64,000 nt of DNA, taken from positions 1 to 64,000 of the forward strand of contig NZ_JBHLXE010000097.1 of NCBI RefSeq assembly GCF_042432445.1, written 5' to 3'. The notes below the pieces were generated by a model that was given only the letters and a program-made list of their open reading frames with translations, had not been told where the DNA came from and did not search any database. This DNA comes from Thorsellia kenyensis (GTDB taxonomy: Bacteria > Pseudomonadota > Gammaproteobacteria > Enterobacterales > Thorselliaceae). This document shows, in pieces, positions 1 to 9,295 of this stretch (position 1 is the stretch's first letter; every line of letters starts with the position of its first letter). The position numbers and the translations under genes were made by a program.

Positions 1-90
1 AAATCTAACTGACTTAAAACTAAATTAGTACTTAAAACTAAGTCAAAGATAAAATCAAAAGTTAGACGATAAATAATTAAAATTAAAAAA

Positions 91-126
91 CCAAAAGCCC
101 TGTAGAAATACAGGGCTTTTGGTTTT
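91..126. terminator. Strong intrinsic terminator hairpin
   Basis: A perfect 14-bp stem (91-104 with 109-122) closes a GAAA tetraloop. It is followed by a T-run on the plus strand and preceded by an A-run that would be a T-run on the minus strand, so it could act in both directions. No gene is visible before it within the window, so it probably ends a transcript that begins upstream of position 1. The rest of 1-260 shows no gene. Confidence 0.85.
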
Positions 127-260
127 GCTGTAAAAAATACTGTGAATGCCATCAATTTTAATTGTAAATTGTCTTTTATGAATTCTATCAGATAGATAAT
201 AATAGCTTTTAGTTAGGATTTTTTAAATATGAGCTAATCAATCAATCTAGAGTTAAACTC

Positions 261-1064
261 ATGCCATTTACATTCTCACATCCAGCTGCAGTAATTCCAA
301 TCGCAAAAATGACGAACTACCGATTGCCTATTATTGCTCTTTCATTAGGAAGTTGTAGTCCCGATTTTGGATATTATACAAATGAATGGATTTATGCAGC
401 AAGATCACATGATTTTTTATACTCTTTACTCTATATGTTACCTGCATGCTTATTATTAATTGCAATTATTAGTTTATTTAAAAAAGAAATTATTATTTTA
501 TCGCCAAAATATGTGAAAGTTATGGCAGAACAACACATACCCACTTTTTCAGTACCTAAGTTACAGACAGTTTTTTTAACGATATTAGCAATTATTATTG
601 GTATTTATTCACACATTATATGGGACAGTTTTACTCATAATCCTGATAAATTTAAACCATGGTGGCCTTATATTGGACAGGAAGTTCATATACTATCAAT
701 TGATATAAAAATATATAAATTGTTACAGCATTTCAGTACTATTTTAGGTATGGCTGTTATCCTATTGTTTTTGTTAAAAGGCGTAATAAAACAAAAAAAA
801 TCTCAAAAACAAAATATTTTAAATATAGAGTTACAAAATAATGACAAGTGGGTAATAGCCTATTGGGTAACACTTTTTTTAGTATGTGGTCTAATTAGTA
901 TAGTTCAGTATGGTTTGACTTTTGAATATTTGCTACAGGAAATTCCGCATTTCCTTTTTCAAAATGCGGTAACTGGTGGTAGATATTTCTTTATTGGCTT
1001 ACTTTCAACTTTAATAGTGATTAAGTTATTTAGAGCTAGCACTAGCACTTTCCTAAGTCAATAA
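261..1064 (+). CDS. DUF4184 family membrane protein
   Basis: This 267-residue protein begins MPFTFSHPAAVIPI and continues with a GSCSPDF motif near residue 30, the signature opening of the DUF4184 family (function unknown). Hydrophobic segments lie near residues 53-73, 104-122, 157-175, 197-218 and 240-257, indicating about five membrane passes. A second family-type motif, SHIIWDSFTH, is near residue 117. His and Asp residues recur in both motifs, which would suit a metal or phosphate-type active site, but that is speculation. The gene stands alone between a terminator and nusB. Confidence 0.8.
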   Translation: MPFTFSHPAAVIPIAKMTNYRLPIIALSLGSCSPDFGYYTNEWIYAARSHDFLYSLLYMLPACLLLIAIISLFKKEIIILSPKYVKVMAEQHIPTFSVPKLQTVFLTILAIIIGIYSHIIWDSFTHNPDKFKPWWPYIGQEVHILSIDIKIYKLLQHFSTILGMAVILLFLLKGVIKQKKSQKQNILNIELQNNDKWVIAYWVTLFLVCGLISIVQYGLTFEYLLQEIPHFLFQNAVTGGRYFFIGLLSTLIVIKLFRASTSTFLSQ

Positions 1065-1420
1065 ATTAATAACGTAAATTCTACTAAGTGAATTTTACTT
1101 ATTATACTAATCCACGATTCTTTAATTTTAGAAGATAGTTATTAATGAGTTAAAATCTGGGTAGGTACATATATAATTTTAGATTCAATTTCTATACTAG
1201 TTTAAAGCCAAATTAAATTCAATTATGCTAAGTCAATAGATTAAAATTATGTTTGTATTGTATGGACTAGACTAATTTAACAGATAAATTTTGTTTTACT
1301 CTTAAATAAGAATACTAAATTGTTTAGGATAAAAATAAATGATGTTTAAATGCATTTAAATTGCATAAACTATGTTATTATAAACGTTTAAATTTCAGCA
1401 ATTTTGTAGTGAGGTAAACT
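1065..1420. other. Gene-free AT-rich stretch
   Basis: No plausible reading frame or RNA gene is seen in these 356 bases. The segment is very AT-rich and presumably carries the nusB promoter. No confident -35/-10 pair could be assigned by eye. Confidence 0.5.
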
Positions 1421-1849
1421 GTGAATCCTAATGCCCGTCGCCGTGCCAGAGAATGTGCTGTTCAAGCATTGTATTCTTGGCAAGTATCCAAAAATCCTAT
1501 GAGTGAAGTTGAGCTCCATTTTATCGCTGATCAAGATACTCAAGGGGCTGATTTGCAATATTTTAGGGAACTCCTCAATGGCGTAAGTAATAACACTCAA
1601 ACTTTAGATCAATTAATGAACCCTTATTTATCAAGGGATATAGGTGCTTTAGGCGATGTTGAGATTTCTATTCTGCGTTTAGCCATATTTGAGTTAGCCT
1701 ATAGAGAAGATGTACCACCTAAGGTAATTGTTAATGAAGCTATTGAACTTGCTAAATCTTTTGGCGCGGAAGATAGTCATAAATTTGTTAATGGTGTTTT
1801 AGATAAACTAATTGTCAAATTAAGGCACTCACCTTTAATCAAAGCTTAA
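1421..1849 (+). CDS. nusB: Transcription antitermination factor NusB
   Basis: NusB (142 residues) pairs with NusE/S10 on boxA RNA to allow processive antitermination in rRNA operons. The N-terminal motif ARRRARECAVQALYSWQ and the C-terminal AIELAKSFGAEDSHKFVNG are family hallmarks. Length matches the E. coli protein of about 139 residues. The start is a GTG, placed a few bases after a GTGAGG ribosome-binding site; the Asn-Pro-Asn-Ala-Arg-Arg-Arg start fits homologues. In many gammaproteobacteria nusB follows ribH and precedes thiL. Here only the nusB-thiL link is kept, with a 55-base gap. Confidence 0.97.
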   Translation: MNPNARRRARECAVQALYSWQVSKNPMSEVELHFIADQDTQGADLQYFRELLNGVSNNTQTLDQLMNPYLSRDIGALGDVEISILRLAIFELAYREDVPPKVIVNEAIELAKSFGAEDSHKFVNGVLDKLIVKLRHSPLIKA

Positions 1850-1904
1850 TTTAGGGTATTTGTTTAGCCTACTAATTAAATTATGATATTTTAAAGAGGA
1901 TTAT

Positions 1905-3116
1905 ATGAAAAGTATAAATAAACCATTTAATCCTTATTTAAAAGAGTTCGATCTTATCTACAAATATTTCCATGCACCAGCGGCCGCACTTTTATCAAAC
2001 TCATATAAAGATAAAAAAATATCTACTACTGAGTTAGGTATTGGGGATGACTGCGCTCTTTTGGATATTCCTCCTAATAATCAATTAGCAATTTCTACTG
2101 ACACACTGGTTGAAGGTAGACATTTTTTTAACAAAACTGATCCAGCAGATATTGCTTATAAAGCTTTTATGGTCTCAGTAAGCGATCTTGCTGCTATGGG
2201 GGCTAATCCAAAATGGCTTAGCTTAGCGCTTACTTTACCTTGTTTAGATGAAGATTGGCTATCTAGATTTTCATCACAACTATTTCTCCTTTTGAATGCC
2301 TACGATATGACTCTTGTAGGTGGCGATACGACGAAAGGTCCACTGACTATAACTATGGTTGTTAAGGGAACTATTGAAAAGCATAGAGCATTACGACGCT
2401 CTAGTGCAAAAGTAAATGATGATATTTACGTTTCAGGTGAACTAGGCAGTAGTGCTTTAGGCTTGCAGTTTATTTCAAAATACTTAAATCAAGCTGAATT
2501 TTCAAAGAATGAACTTAGAGAGACATTTTTAAAGGCGTATAAGCCTAAGTTTCATCTTGATAGTGATATTTATTCAAAAAATCAGCTGGGTGAGAAATTA
2601 AATAAAGTTAAAATTAATAAGTCGATCGGTAACAATAGTTATCTTCTTTTTAATAAACTAAGTGATATGGGTTTTATAGGACGTTATCACTTTCCAGAGG
2701 CTAGAGTTCATTTAGGCAGAAAGCTTAACACAATTGCCCACAGTGCAATTGATATTTCTGATGGTTTAGCATCTGATTTATCTCATCTTTGTTATGCAAG
2801 TCAACTATCTGCAAACATAGAATTAGAAAAATTGCCGCTTAATGCCTCGTTCAACAGTGTCTTTAAAACGTTATACCCAATCAAAACTCAAACTGATGCG
2901 TATTTACTTGCTTTAACCGGCGGTGATGATTATGAATTGATTTTCACTGCCCCAAAAAAGAGCCGCAATAACATAGCTCTCCTAGCTGAAACATTAAAAT
3001 TACCTATTACATGTATTGGTGAAATGTCAGAACAAAGTGAAAGACCAACCATAAGCTATACATTTAATAAATCCAAATTAAAATTTGATGCTTTAGGCTT
3101 CGATCATTTTGCTTAG
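1905..3116 (+). CDS. thiL: Thiamine-monophosphate kinase ThiL with internal insertion
   Basis: ThiL phosphorylates thiamine monophosphate to the active diphosphate. Family motifs are clear: GIGDDCALL near residue 46, a STDTLVEGRHF block, SDLAAMGA, VGGDTTKGP near 138, AIDISDGL near 282 and TGGDDYEL near 340. At 403 residues it is about 75 longer than E. coli ThiL. The excess is a short N-terminal extension and roughly 50 extra residues between about 200 and 260, just before the SAIDISDG motif. The insert is rich in Asn, Lys and Leu and matches nothing I recognise. The reading frame is open and the catalytic motifs are intact, so the enzyme is probably functional. glnE follows 11 bases downstream. 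Confidence 0.95.
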   Translation: MKSINKPFNPYLKEFDLIYKYFHAPAAALLSNSYKDKKISTTELGIGDDCALLDIPPNNQLAISTDTLVEGRHFFNKTDPADIAYKAFMVSVSDLAAMGANPKWLSLALTLPCLDEDWLSRFSSQLFLLLNAYDMTLVGGDTTKGPLTITMVVKGTIEKHRALRRSSAKVNDDIYVSGELGSSALGLQFISKYLNQAEFSKNELRETFLKAYKPKFHLDSDIYSKNQLGEKLNKVKINKSIGNNSYLLFNKLSDMGFIGRYHFPEARVHLGRKLNTIAHSAIDISDGLASDLSHLCYASQLSANIELEKLPLNASFNSVFKTLYPIKTQTDAYLLALTGGDDYELIFTAPKKSRNNIALLAETLKLPITCIGEMSEQSERPTISYTFNKSKLKFDALGFDHFA

Positions 3117-3127
3117 GAATAGTGCTT

Positions 3128-6115
3128 ATGTCTGTTAGTTCCCTCAATTATAAACTTAATATTCCTCTTAAACAGTGCTTAGTTTCACTAGATTATGTTG
3201 AACCTTTTGAATCATTCAATGATGACTCCAACCAGTTTAATTCACATTTTCTTTTGAACATATTAGAACAATTCTACCCAGGTCTCTTACAGAATAAAGT
3301 GTACCTAGCAGATTTGGATCTAACGACTCCATTCAAAAAAAGGCTTCAAACTTTCAGTGGGGCTATATCACTTATTCAAGATGAAATTGAAGTCATGAAA
3401 AAAGTACGTCAATTTCGTTATGAAATGCACTATTTAATAGCAATAGAGCAATTATTAGTTAGGACACGTCATTATGAAAACTCTGTTCCTTCCAATGACT
3501 TTGAACTGAATACCCAAACAATCCTCAGTATGCTTAGTGAACTTGCAGATCATATTATTGATACCATAGTAAACTGGGTTTATGGAACCCTTGCACTGTC
3601 TATGGGGAGACCTACGAACAAATTAGGTCAAGAGCAACCTTTTGTTGTTATCGCCATGGGTAAACTTGGTGGTGGTGAGCTTAATTTTTCCTCTGATATT
3701 GATTTGATTTTTACCTACCCTGATGCAGGAGAAACGATTTATCACGGACCTGCAGGCATAGTTGTGCCTAATAAAAGTAAGGATAATCATCAGTTTTTCA
3801 CAAAAATGGCCCAAAAAGTGATTCGTATTTTAGACACTGTTACCGAAGATGGGTTTGTTTATCGTGTCGATATGCGTCTTAGGCCATTTGGTGATAGTGG
3901 CCCCCTTGTCATCAGTTTTAATGCCCTAGAAGATTATTATCAAGAGCAAGGACGCGATTGGGAACGTTACGCAATGATAAAAGCCAGAGTCATAGGCAAT
4001 TTACCTGATGAAATTACTGAACGTTTAGATGAGGTATTAAGGCCATTTACTTACAGACGTTACATTGATTTTGGTGTGATAGACTCCTTGAGGGAAATGA
4101 AATCCTTAATCGAAAGAGAAGTGAGACGAAAAGAGGGTACATTAGACATCAAACTAAGTGCAGGCGGAATAAGAGAAATTGAATTTATTATTCAGGTTAT
4201 TCAACTGATTCACGCGGGAAGAATTGGTAAGCTCAGAACCTCATCTATCCTAAAAGCGATATCTGAAATTTTATCTCATCAACTGCTTGATGAAAAAACT
4301 TTAAATATATTACAAAGCCATTACCTCTTTTTGAGGCGATTTGAAAATATTTTACAAAGTATGCATGATGTACAAACGCAAAAAATCCCAACCGACAGAT
4401 ATGATCAAGTGAGATTAGCTTATCTCATGGGAATGGATTCTTGGGACGCTTTATATCAACATTTATTAGATGCCATGGGCAGTGTACGAGAGATATTTAA
4501 TCTTCTCATTACTGAAAAAAAACAAGAACATGAAAAAATTACAGAAACGTTTCTGACAGAAGCAACGATTAATGCATCCGCCTTGGATAAGCATTATTGG
4601 GCACAGCTTATCAGTGATGCTTGCCAATATATTACTCAAGGGCATACGCTCCAAGAAATTGTCGATAAATTTGGCTCCGTAGAAAATAATTTATTACTAA
4701 GCCTATTTTATCAGCATCTTCAGCTAATAGCGGATTTTCATCAAACTATACAAAATCGCTCGATTGGCCCTAAGGGACGTGAAGTATTAAATAAATTGAT
4801 CCCACTTGTTATTTTACCCGTCGTCATCAATAAAGATGAAGTGGCTATTACTGCAAGACTTTTACATGTAATTAAAAATGTGATCACAAGAACAGCCTAT
4901 TTACAGTTACTTTTTGAGAATAGTAAAGCGTTAAATAATTTTATTCAACTATGCCGCACTTCTTCTTTGATTGCAAAACGATTGGCAAGATACCCTCATT
5001 TATTAGGAGAGTTAATAGACTCGAAAACACTTTTTAGGCCAATTGATATAGAAGATTATCGTAAAGAGCTTGCAGTGTTTATGCTGAGAACAGAACCAGA
5101 AGATTTTGAAGAACAGCTCAATACACTCTGTCAATTTAAACAAATACAACAATTACGTATTGCTGCTGCAGATATTTCAGGCGCTTTACCCACCATGAAA
5201 GTCAGTGATCATCTTACTGAATTGGCAGAGACTATCGTTGAACACATAGCCAAAATGGCCATGAGTGATATGGCAACAAAATATGGTAAGCCATCGTATT
5301 TAGAGGATGATGAAGAAGTCACTTTATGCATCATCGCTTATGGTAAACTTGCTGGATGGGAATTAGGTTATCGTTCGGATTTAGATTTGATTTTTTTAAC
5401 AGATAATATCGATGCGGGTGTGACGACTGGTAATAGAAGTATTGATAACCATCTTTTTTTTCAAAGGCTTGGGCAGCGAATTATCCACCTTTTAGGCGCT
5501 AGAACGAATAGTGGTTTGCTTTATGAAGTAGATACAAGGTTAAGGCCTAGGGGAGAATCTGGACTTTTAGTCAATACATTTGCTGCCTATAAAGCGTATT
5601 TACAACAAGAGGCATGGACCTATGAACATCAAGCACTTGTGCGTTCACGAGTAGTCTTTGCCATAAATGAGAGTAAAAAAGAATTTGATTTGATCCGCCT
5701 ATCTATTTTATCTGAAATAAGAGAAAAAGAAGTATTGAAAAAAGAGATAATTGAAATGCGTGAAAAAATGCTAGCAAATATTACGCATAATCAAAAAGAT
5801 AGTTTTGATCTAAAGCAAGCGCGATTTGGTATAACAGATATTGAATTTATAGCTCAATACTTTGTCCTTGCTTATGCAAATCAATATACAGAACTTACTG
5901 TATGGCCTGATAATATACGTATATTTGAAACGTTAGTACAAACTCGAATTATTGATGAAGCGGATGGATTAGCACTTTGTGATTGTTACATATCCATGCG
6001 AAACAGAATTCATCATTTATCCCTTAATGATAAACCTAGTATAGAAAATAAACAATTGGTTGAGGCAGACATTCAAATGGTTCAATCGCAATGGAATAAG
6101 TGGTTATTAAAATGA
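3128..6115 (+). CDS. glnE: Glutamine synthetase adenylyltransferase GlnE
   Basis: GlnE reversibly adenylylates glutamine synthetase in response to PII and glutamine. The two nucleotidyltransferase halves are visible: GKLGGGELNFSSDIDLIF near residue 180 (deadenylylating half) and AYGKLAGWELGYRSDLDL near residue 745 (adenylylating half), each with the paired metal-binding aspartates, plus the RLRPFGDSGP and RLRPRGESGL motifs. The protein has 995 residues, slightly longer than the E. coli one. An upstream GTG at 3122 is in frame, but the ATG at 3128 sits nine bases after an AGGA box and is preferred. The stop overlaps the murJ start in an ATGA arrangement, implying translational coupling. Confidence 0.96.
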   Translation: MSVSSLNYKLNIPLKQCLVSLDYVEPFESFNDDSNQFNSHFLLNILEQFYPGLLQNKVYLADLDLTTPFKKRLQTFSGAISLIQDEIEVMKKVRQFRYEMHYLIAIEQLLVRTRHYENSVPSNDFELNTQTILSMLSELADHIIDTIVNWVYGTLALSMGRPTNKLGQEQPFVVIAMGKLGGGELNFSSDIDLIFTYPDAGETIYHGPAGIVVPNKSKDNHQFFTKMAQKVIRILDTVTEDGFVYRVDMRLRPFGDSGPLVISFNALEDYYQEQGRDWERYAMIKARVIGNLPDEITERLDEVLRPFTYRRYIDFGVIDSLREMKSLIEREVRRKEGTLDIKLSAGGIREIEFIIQVIQLIHAGRIGKLRTSSILKAISEILSHQLLDEKTLNILQSHYLFLRRFENILQSMHDVQTQKIPTDRYDQVRLAYLMGMDSWDALYQHLLDAMGSVREIFNLLITEKKQEHEKITETFLTEATINASALDKHYWAQLISDACQYITQGHTLQEIVDKFGSVENNLLLSLFYQHLQLIADFHQTIQNRSIGPKGREVLNKLIPLVILPVVINKDEVAITARLLHVIKNVITRTAYLQLLFENSKALNNFIQLCRTSSLIAKRLARYPHLLGELIDSKTLFRPIDIEDYRKELAVFMLRTEPEDFEEQLNTLCQFKQIQQLRIAAADISGALPTMKVSDHLTELAETIVEHIAKMAMSDMATKYGKPSYLEDDEEVTLCIIAYGKLAGWELGYRSDLDLIFLTDNIDAGVTTGNRSIDNHLFFQRLGQRIIHLLGARTNSGLLYEVDTRLRPRGESGLLVNTFAAYKAYLQQEAWTYEHQALVRSRVVFAINESKKEFDLIRLSILSEIREKEVLKKEIIEMREKMLANITHNQKDSFDLKQARFGITDIEFIAQYFVLAYANQYTELTVWPDNIRIFETLVQTRIIDEADGLALCDCYISMRNRIHHLSLNDKPSIENKQLVEADIQMVQSQWNKWLLK

Positions 6116-7653
6116 AAGGTAATTTACTCAAGTCGTTAGGTGCAATTAGTACAATGACATTTATATCCAGGGTTCTTGGATTTATAAGGGAGCATATTGT
6201 TATTAGAGTGTTTGGTGTGGGTATTGAATCGGATGCATTTGTTCAGGCATTTAAATTACCCAATCTCCTGAGACGTATTTTTGCTGAAGGTGCATTTTCT
6301 CAAGCGTTTGTTCCTATTTTGGCTGAATATAAAGTCAAAGAAGGGGAAGAGGCTACGCGCATATTCGTTGCTTATATTGCTGGTATTTTAACGTTAATAC
6401 TTGCATTCATAACATTACTAGGTATTTTATTTGCTCCATACATTATTTATGTAACAGCACCTGGGTTTCTTGATGATAATGATAAATTTGCTTTAGCGTC
6501 ATCGCTTTTAAAAATTACTTTTCCCTATATTTTCTTAATCTCACTCTCTTCTATGTGTGGAGCCATTTTAAATACATGGAATCAATTTAAGGTACCTGCT
6601 TTTACCCCTACATTACTAAATATTAGTATGATAGGAGGGGCACTTTTTTTATCGCCCTATGTTACCCCCGCAATCAATGCACTGGCCATCTCAGTCGTAA
6701 TTGGTGGCATATTACAATTAGCTTATCAATTACCATATCTTTATAAAATTGGTATGCTTGTTCTTCCTAGAGTCAATTTAAAACATAAGGGCGTTTGGCA
6801 GGTATTAAGAAAAATGGTACCTGCGATAGTCGGCGTATCAGCAGGTCAAATATCACTTATTTTGAATGGAATATTTGCCTCATTTTTAATAACAGGATCG
6901 ATGTCTTGGATGTATTATGCCGATAGATTAATGGAGTTTCCCGCAGGAATTCTTGGTGTAGCGCTAGGAACAATTTTATTGCCCTCTCTTTCAAAGCAGG
7001 CTGCAAGTAATGACACAAAACAATTTTCTTCCCTCCTTGATTGGGGATTAAGACTCTGTTTACTATTATCGCTACCAGCAGCACTTGCTTTGTGTCTCTT
7101 AGCGGAAGCACTTACTGTGACGTTATATCAATATGACAAAGTCACTGCCTTTGATTCACTAATGATAAGTAAAGCGTTAATGGCTTATTCTCTTGGTTTA
7201 CTAGCCTTTATTATGATAAAAGTCCTGGCGCCGGGTTTTTACGCAAAAAAAGATATTAAAACCCCCGTGGTAATAGCAATAATAAGTGTCGTTATTACTC
7301 AAATAATGAACTTAATTTTAGTGGGGCCACTTGGGCATGTTGGACTATCACTTTCAATTGGTATTGGTGCTCTCGTTAATGCAACTTTACTATTTGTGGC
7401 CCTTCGTAAAAAAAAATATTATCAACCAAGCGCAGGCTGGCTTACATTTTTATTAAAATTAGTGATTGCAGTTTCGGCTATGGGTTTGGTAATATTGTCG
7501 ATTTTACAATGGATGCCTGATTGGCAATTTGGGAATTTCGCGGAGCGCATTGCGAGATTGCTTCTAGTCGTTGTATTAGGCGCAGGATCTTATTTCTTGG
7601 TTCTAATTATGCTAGGGTTTAGGATAAAAGATTTTACCAAAAAATCAATATAA
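6112..7653 (+). CDS. murJ: Lipid II flippase MurJ
   Basis: MurJ flips lipid II across the inner membrane for peptidoglycan synthesis. The N-terminus (MKGNLLKSLGAISTMTF, then RVLGFIREH, FKLPNLLRRIFAEGAFSQAF and VPILAEYK) is diagnostic of the MATE-like MurJ family. About 14 hydrophobic segments follow, and the 513-residue length is normal. An in-frame GTG at 6100 gives four extra residues, but the ATG at 6112 overlaps the glnE stop as ATGA and fits homologues. The usual neighbour ribF is absent. Confidence 0.97.
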   Translation: MKGNLLKSLGAISTMTFISRVLGFIREHIVIRVFGVGIESDAFVQAFKLPNLLRRIFAEGAFSQAFVPILAEYKVKEGEEATRIFVAYIAGILTLILAFITLLGILFAPYIIYVTAPGFLDDNDKFALASSLLKITFPYIFLISLSSMCGAILNTWNQFKVPAFTPTLLNISMIGGALFLSPYVTPAINALAISVVIGGILQLAYQLPYLYKIGMLVLPRVNLKHKGVWQVLRKMVPAIVGVSAGQISLILNGIFASFLITGSMSWMYYADRLMEFPAGILGVALGTILLPSLSKQAASNDTKQFSSLLDWGLRLCLLLSLPAALALCLLAEALTVTLYQYDKVTAFDSLMISKALMAYSLGLLAFIMIKVLAPGFYAKKDIKTPVVIAIISVVITQIMNLILVGPLGHVGLSLSIGIGALVNATLLFVALRKKKYYQPSAGWLTFLLKLVIAVSAMGLVILSILQWMPDWQFGNFAERIARLLLVVVLGAGSYFLVLIMLGFRIKDFTKKSI

Positions 7654-7702
7654 TCTAGTCTTTTATAGAATTTTCTTTCTAGACAAATGAATAGAGTGTC
7701 GG

Positions 7703-7834
7703 ATGTTTCGTTATTTAAAAAAATCTAAAAAGAAAAAGAAAAAGAAAAAGAAAAAGAAAAAACAAGAAATACATAAAAAAAAAAGAAATAAAAACAGCGC
7801 AAATAGCATAACAACTAAATATAGTAGCAATTAA
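7703..7834 (+). CDS. Doubtful 43-residue lysine-tract ORF
   Basis: A short frame encodes MFRYLKKS, then twelve consecutive lysines from an (AAAAAG)n hexamer tract, then a basic tail ending at TAA. The hexamer keeps frame when it slips, so length would vary without frameshift. There is only a weak GAGTG-like box upstream. I do not recognise a family. It may be a fortuitous frame across a low-complexity repeat in the murJ-corA gap. Confidence 0.2.
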   Translation: MFRYLKKSKKKKKKKKKKKKQEIHKKKRNKNSANSITTKYSSN

Positions 7835-7939
7835 AGAGAGGAACTTATATCTATCTTATCACATTAATTAATACACAATCGTAGTATCTAGAATATGTGA
7901 GAAAGAATTTAAGCATTATTAATGAGTGAGAGGGCTGGC

Positions 7940-8890
7940 ATGATTCATGCATTTACATTACAAGAAAATAAGTTAAAAAAAATTGAGGTTGAAGAGTTTA
8001 CTTCATTAGAATCGTCTATTTGGATAGATCTTGTTGAGCCAGAAAAAATTGAAAGACAGAGAATTCAAGATGAGTTTGATGTAGAATTAGCAACCCGTGT
8101 TGAACTTGAAGATATTGAATCTTCAGCACGTTTTTTTGAGGACGATGATGGGTTACATATTCATACGTTTTATTATCTAGTGAATAGTGATGACAGACCA
8201 ATGACGTCGACAGTTGCCTTTACTATAAAAGATGGGCGGTTATATACTTTAAGAGAGCATGAATTACCTGCATTTAGGCTATACAGATTACGATCAAGAA
8301 ATCAATCCTTGATTAATGGTAATCCATATGAATTGATGCTTGATCTATTCGAAACAAAAATAGAACAGATTGCTGATGAAATTGAATATGTCTATTCCAA
8401 ATTAGAAGAACCAAGTCGCGTCATTATGGAACGTAAGCAAGGAGAGGAATTAGATAAAGCATTAGCCTATCTTTCAGAATTTGAGGACATTGGTTGGAAG
8501 GTCAGGTTATGTCTGATGGATAGCCAACGAGCACTTAACTATTTAGTGCGTCGTGCAAGATTACCCAGTGAACAACTCGAACAGGCTCGCGAAGTGCTGC
8601 GAGATATCGAATCATTATTACCATATAATGAATCACTGTTTCAAAAAGTGAACTTTTTAATGCAAGCCGCTATGGGTTTTGTAAACATTGAACAGAGCCG
8701 TATTATAAAAATATTCTCAGTTGTTTCTGTCATTTTCTTACCTCCTACATTAGTTGCATCAAGTTATGGAATGAATTTTGAATTTATGCCCGAATTAAAT
8801 TTTAAATATGGTTATCCTGCAGCAATAGGGCTGATGATTTTAGCTGGTATAGCTCCTTACTGGTTTTTTAAACGAAAAAAATGGCTGTAA
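7940..8890 (+). CDS. corA: Magnesium/cobalt transporter CorA
   Basis: CorA is the pentameric inner-membrane Mg2+ channel. The large cytoplasmic domain includes RFFEDDDGLHIH and the long helix region DIESLLPYNESLFQKVNFLMQ (written here only to name the region's ends). The C-terminus has TM1, the selectivity loop YGMNFEFMPEL and TM2, ending in a basic KRKKWL tail. An ATG at 7922 is in frame, but the ATG at 7940 lies five bases after GAGAGGG and gives 316 residues, exactly the E. coli length. It is monocistronic. Confidence 0.96.
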   Translation: MIHAFTLQENKLKKIEVEEFTSLESSIWIDLVEPEKIERQRIQDEFDVELATRVELEDIESSARFFEDDDGLHIHTFYYLVNSDDRPMTSTVAFTIKDGRLYTLREHELPAFRLYRLRSRNQSLINGNPYELMLDLFETKIEQIADEIEYVYSKLEEPSRVIMERKQGEELDKALAYLSEFEDIGWKVRLCLMDSQRALNYLVRRARLPSEQLEQAREVLRDIESLLPYNESLFQKVNFLMQAAMGFVNIEQSRIIKIFSVVSVIFLPPTLVASSYGMNFEFMPELNFKYGYPAAIGLMILAGIAPYWFFKRKKWL

Positions 8891-9295
8891 GAAAATAAAT
8901 AAAAAAGTTAATTAAATAATTGAAAATTATTACGCTAAAATATGCACAAATACATTTTTTTAGCGTAAAATAGTCGATTGAGATAAAGACCATTCTTTTA
9001 ATATGCATTTCTGAATTTGAGAAAGTGTAAGAATTTTTTATGCATAGCTAAAAGTTTTATACCAATCTACCTATGTAGAGGTGAAGAATCTGGAAGAGCA
9101 GAGACACTGCTCTATAGCCTGTGAAGCTAACCTATTTTAGGTGTAGTGATGATACAGGAACCCACTTAGACTTTAGTTTTAAAGTATAATGAATCTCTAG
9201 GAATTTCCTAGCGAATGCTTAGAGTGGGATGTCGAAAATTTATTAACAAGCATCATTCAACTTTTATTTAAGAATACACAAGGTAATCTCTTCCT
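8891..9295 (+). other. Structured leader or small RNA region before mreB
   Basis: This 405-base gene-free stretch contains clustered inverted repeats. AGAGCAG (9095-9101) pairs perfectly with CTGCTCT (9107-9113). CCTGT (9118-9122) pairs with ACAGG (9154-9158), enclosing ACCTA/TAGGT (9130-9142). CCCACT (9161-9166) pairs with AGTGGG (9223-9228), enclosing CTAGG/CCTAG (9197-9211). It has more G and C than the surrounding spacer, as expected for a folded RNA. Several GGA triplets occur. It could be the mreB 5' leader or an independent small RNA; I could not match it to 6S, tmRNA, RNase P or SRP RNA. Confidence 0.45.

Noticed and set aside
9090..9230. 6S RNA, RNase P RNA or tmRNA
   Set aside because: None of the conserved sequence blocks of these RNAs could be found; only generic hairpins are visible.
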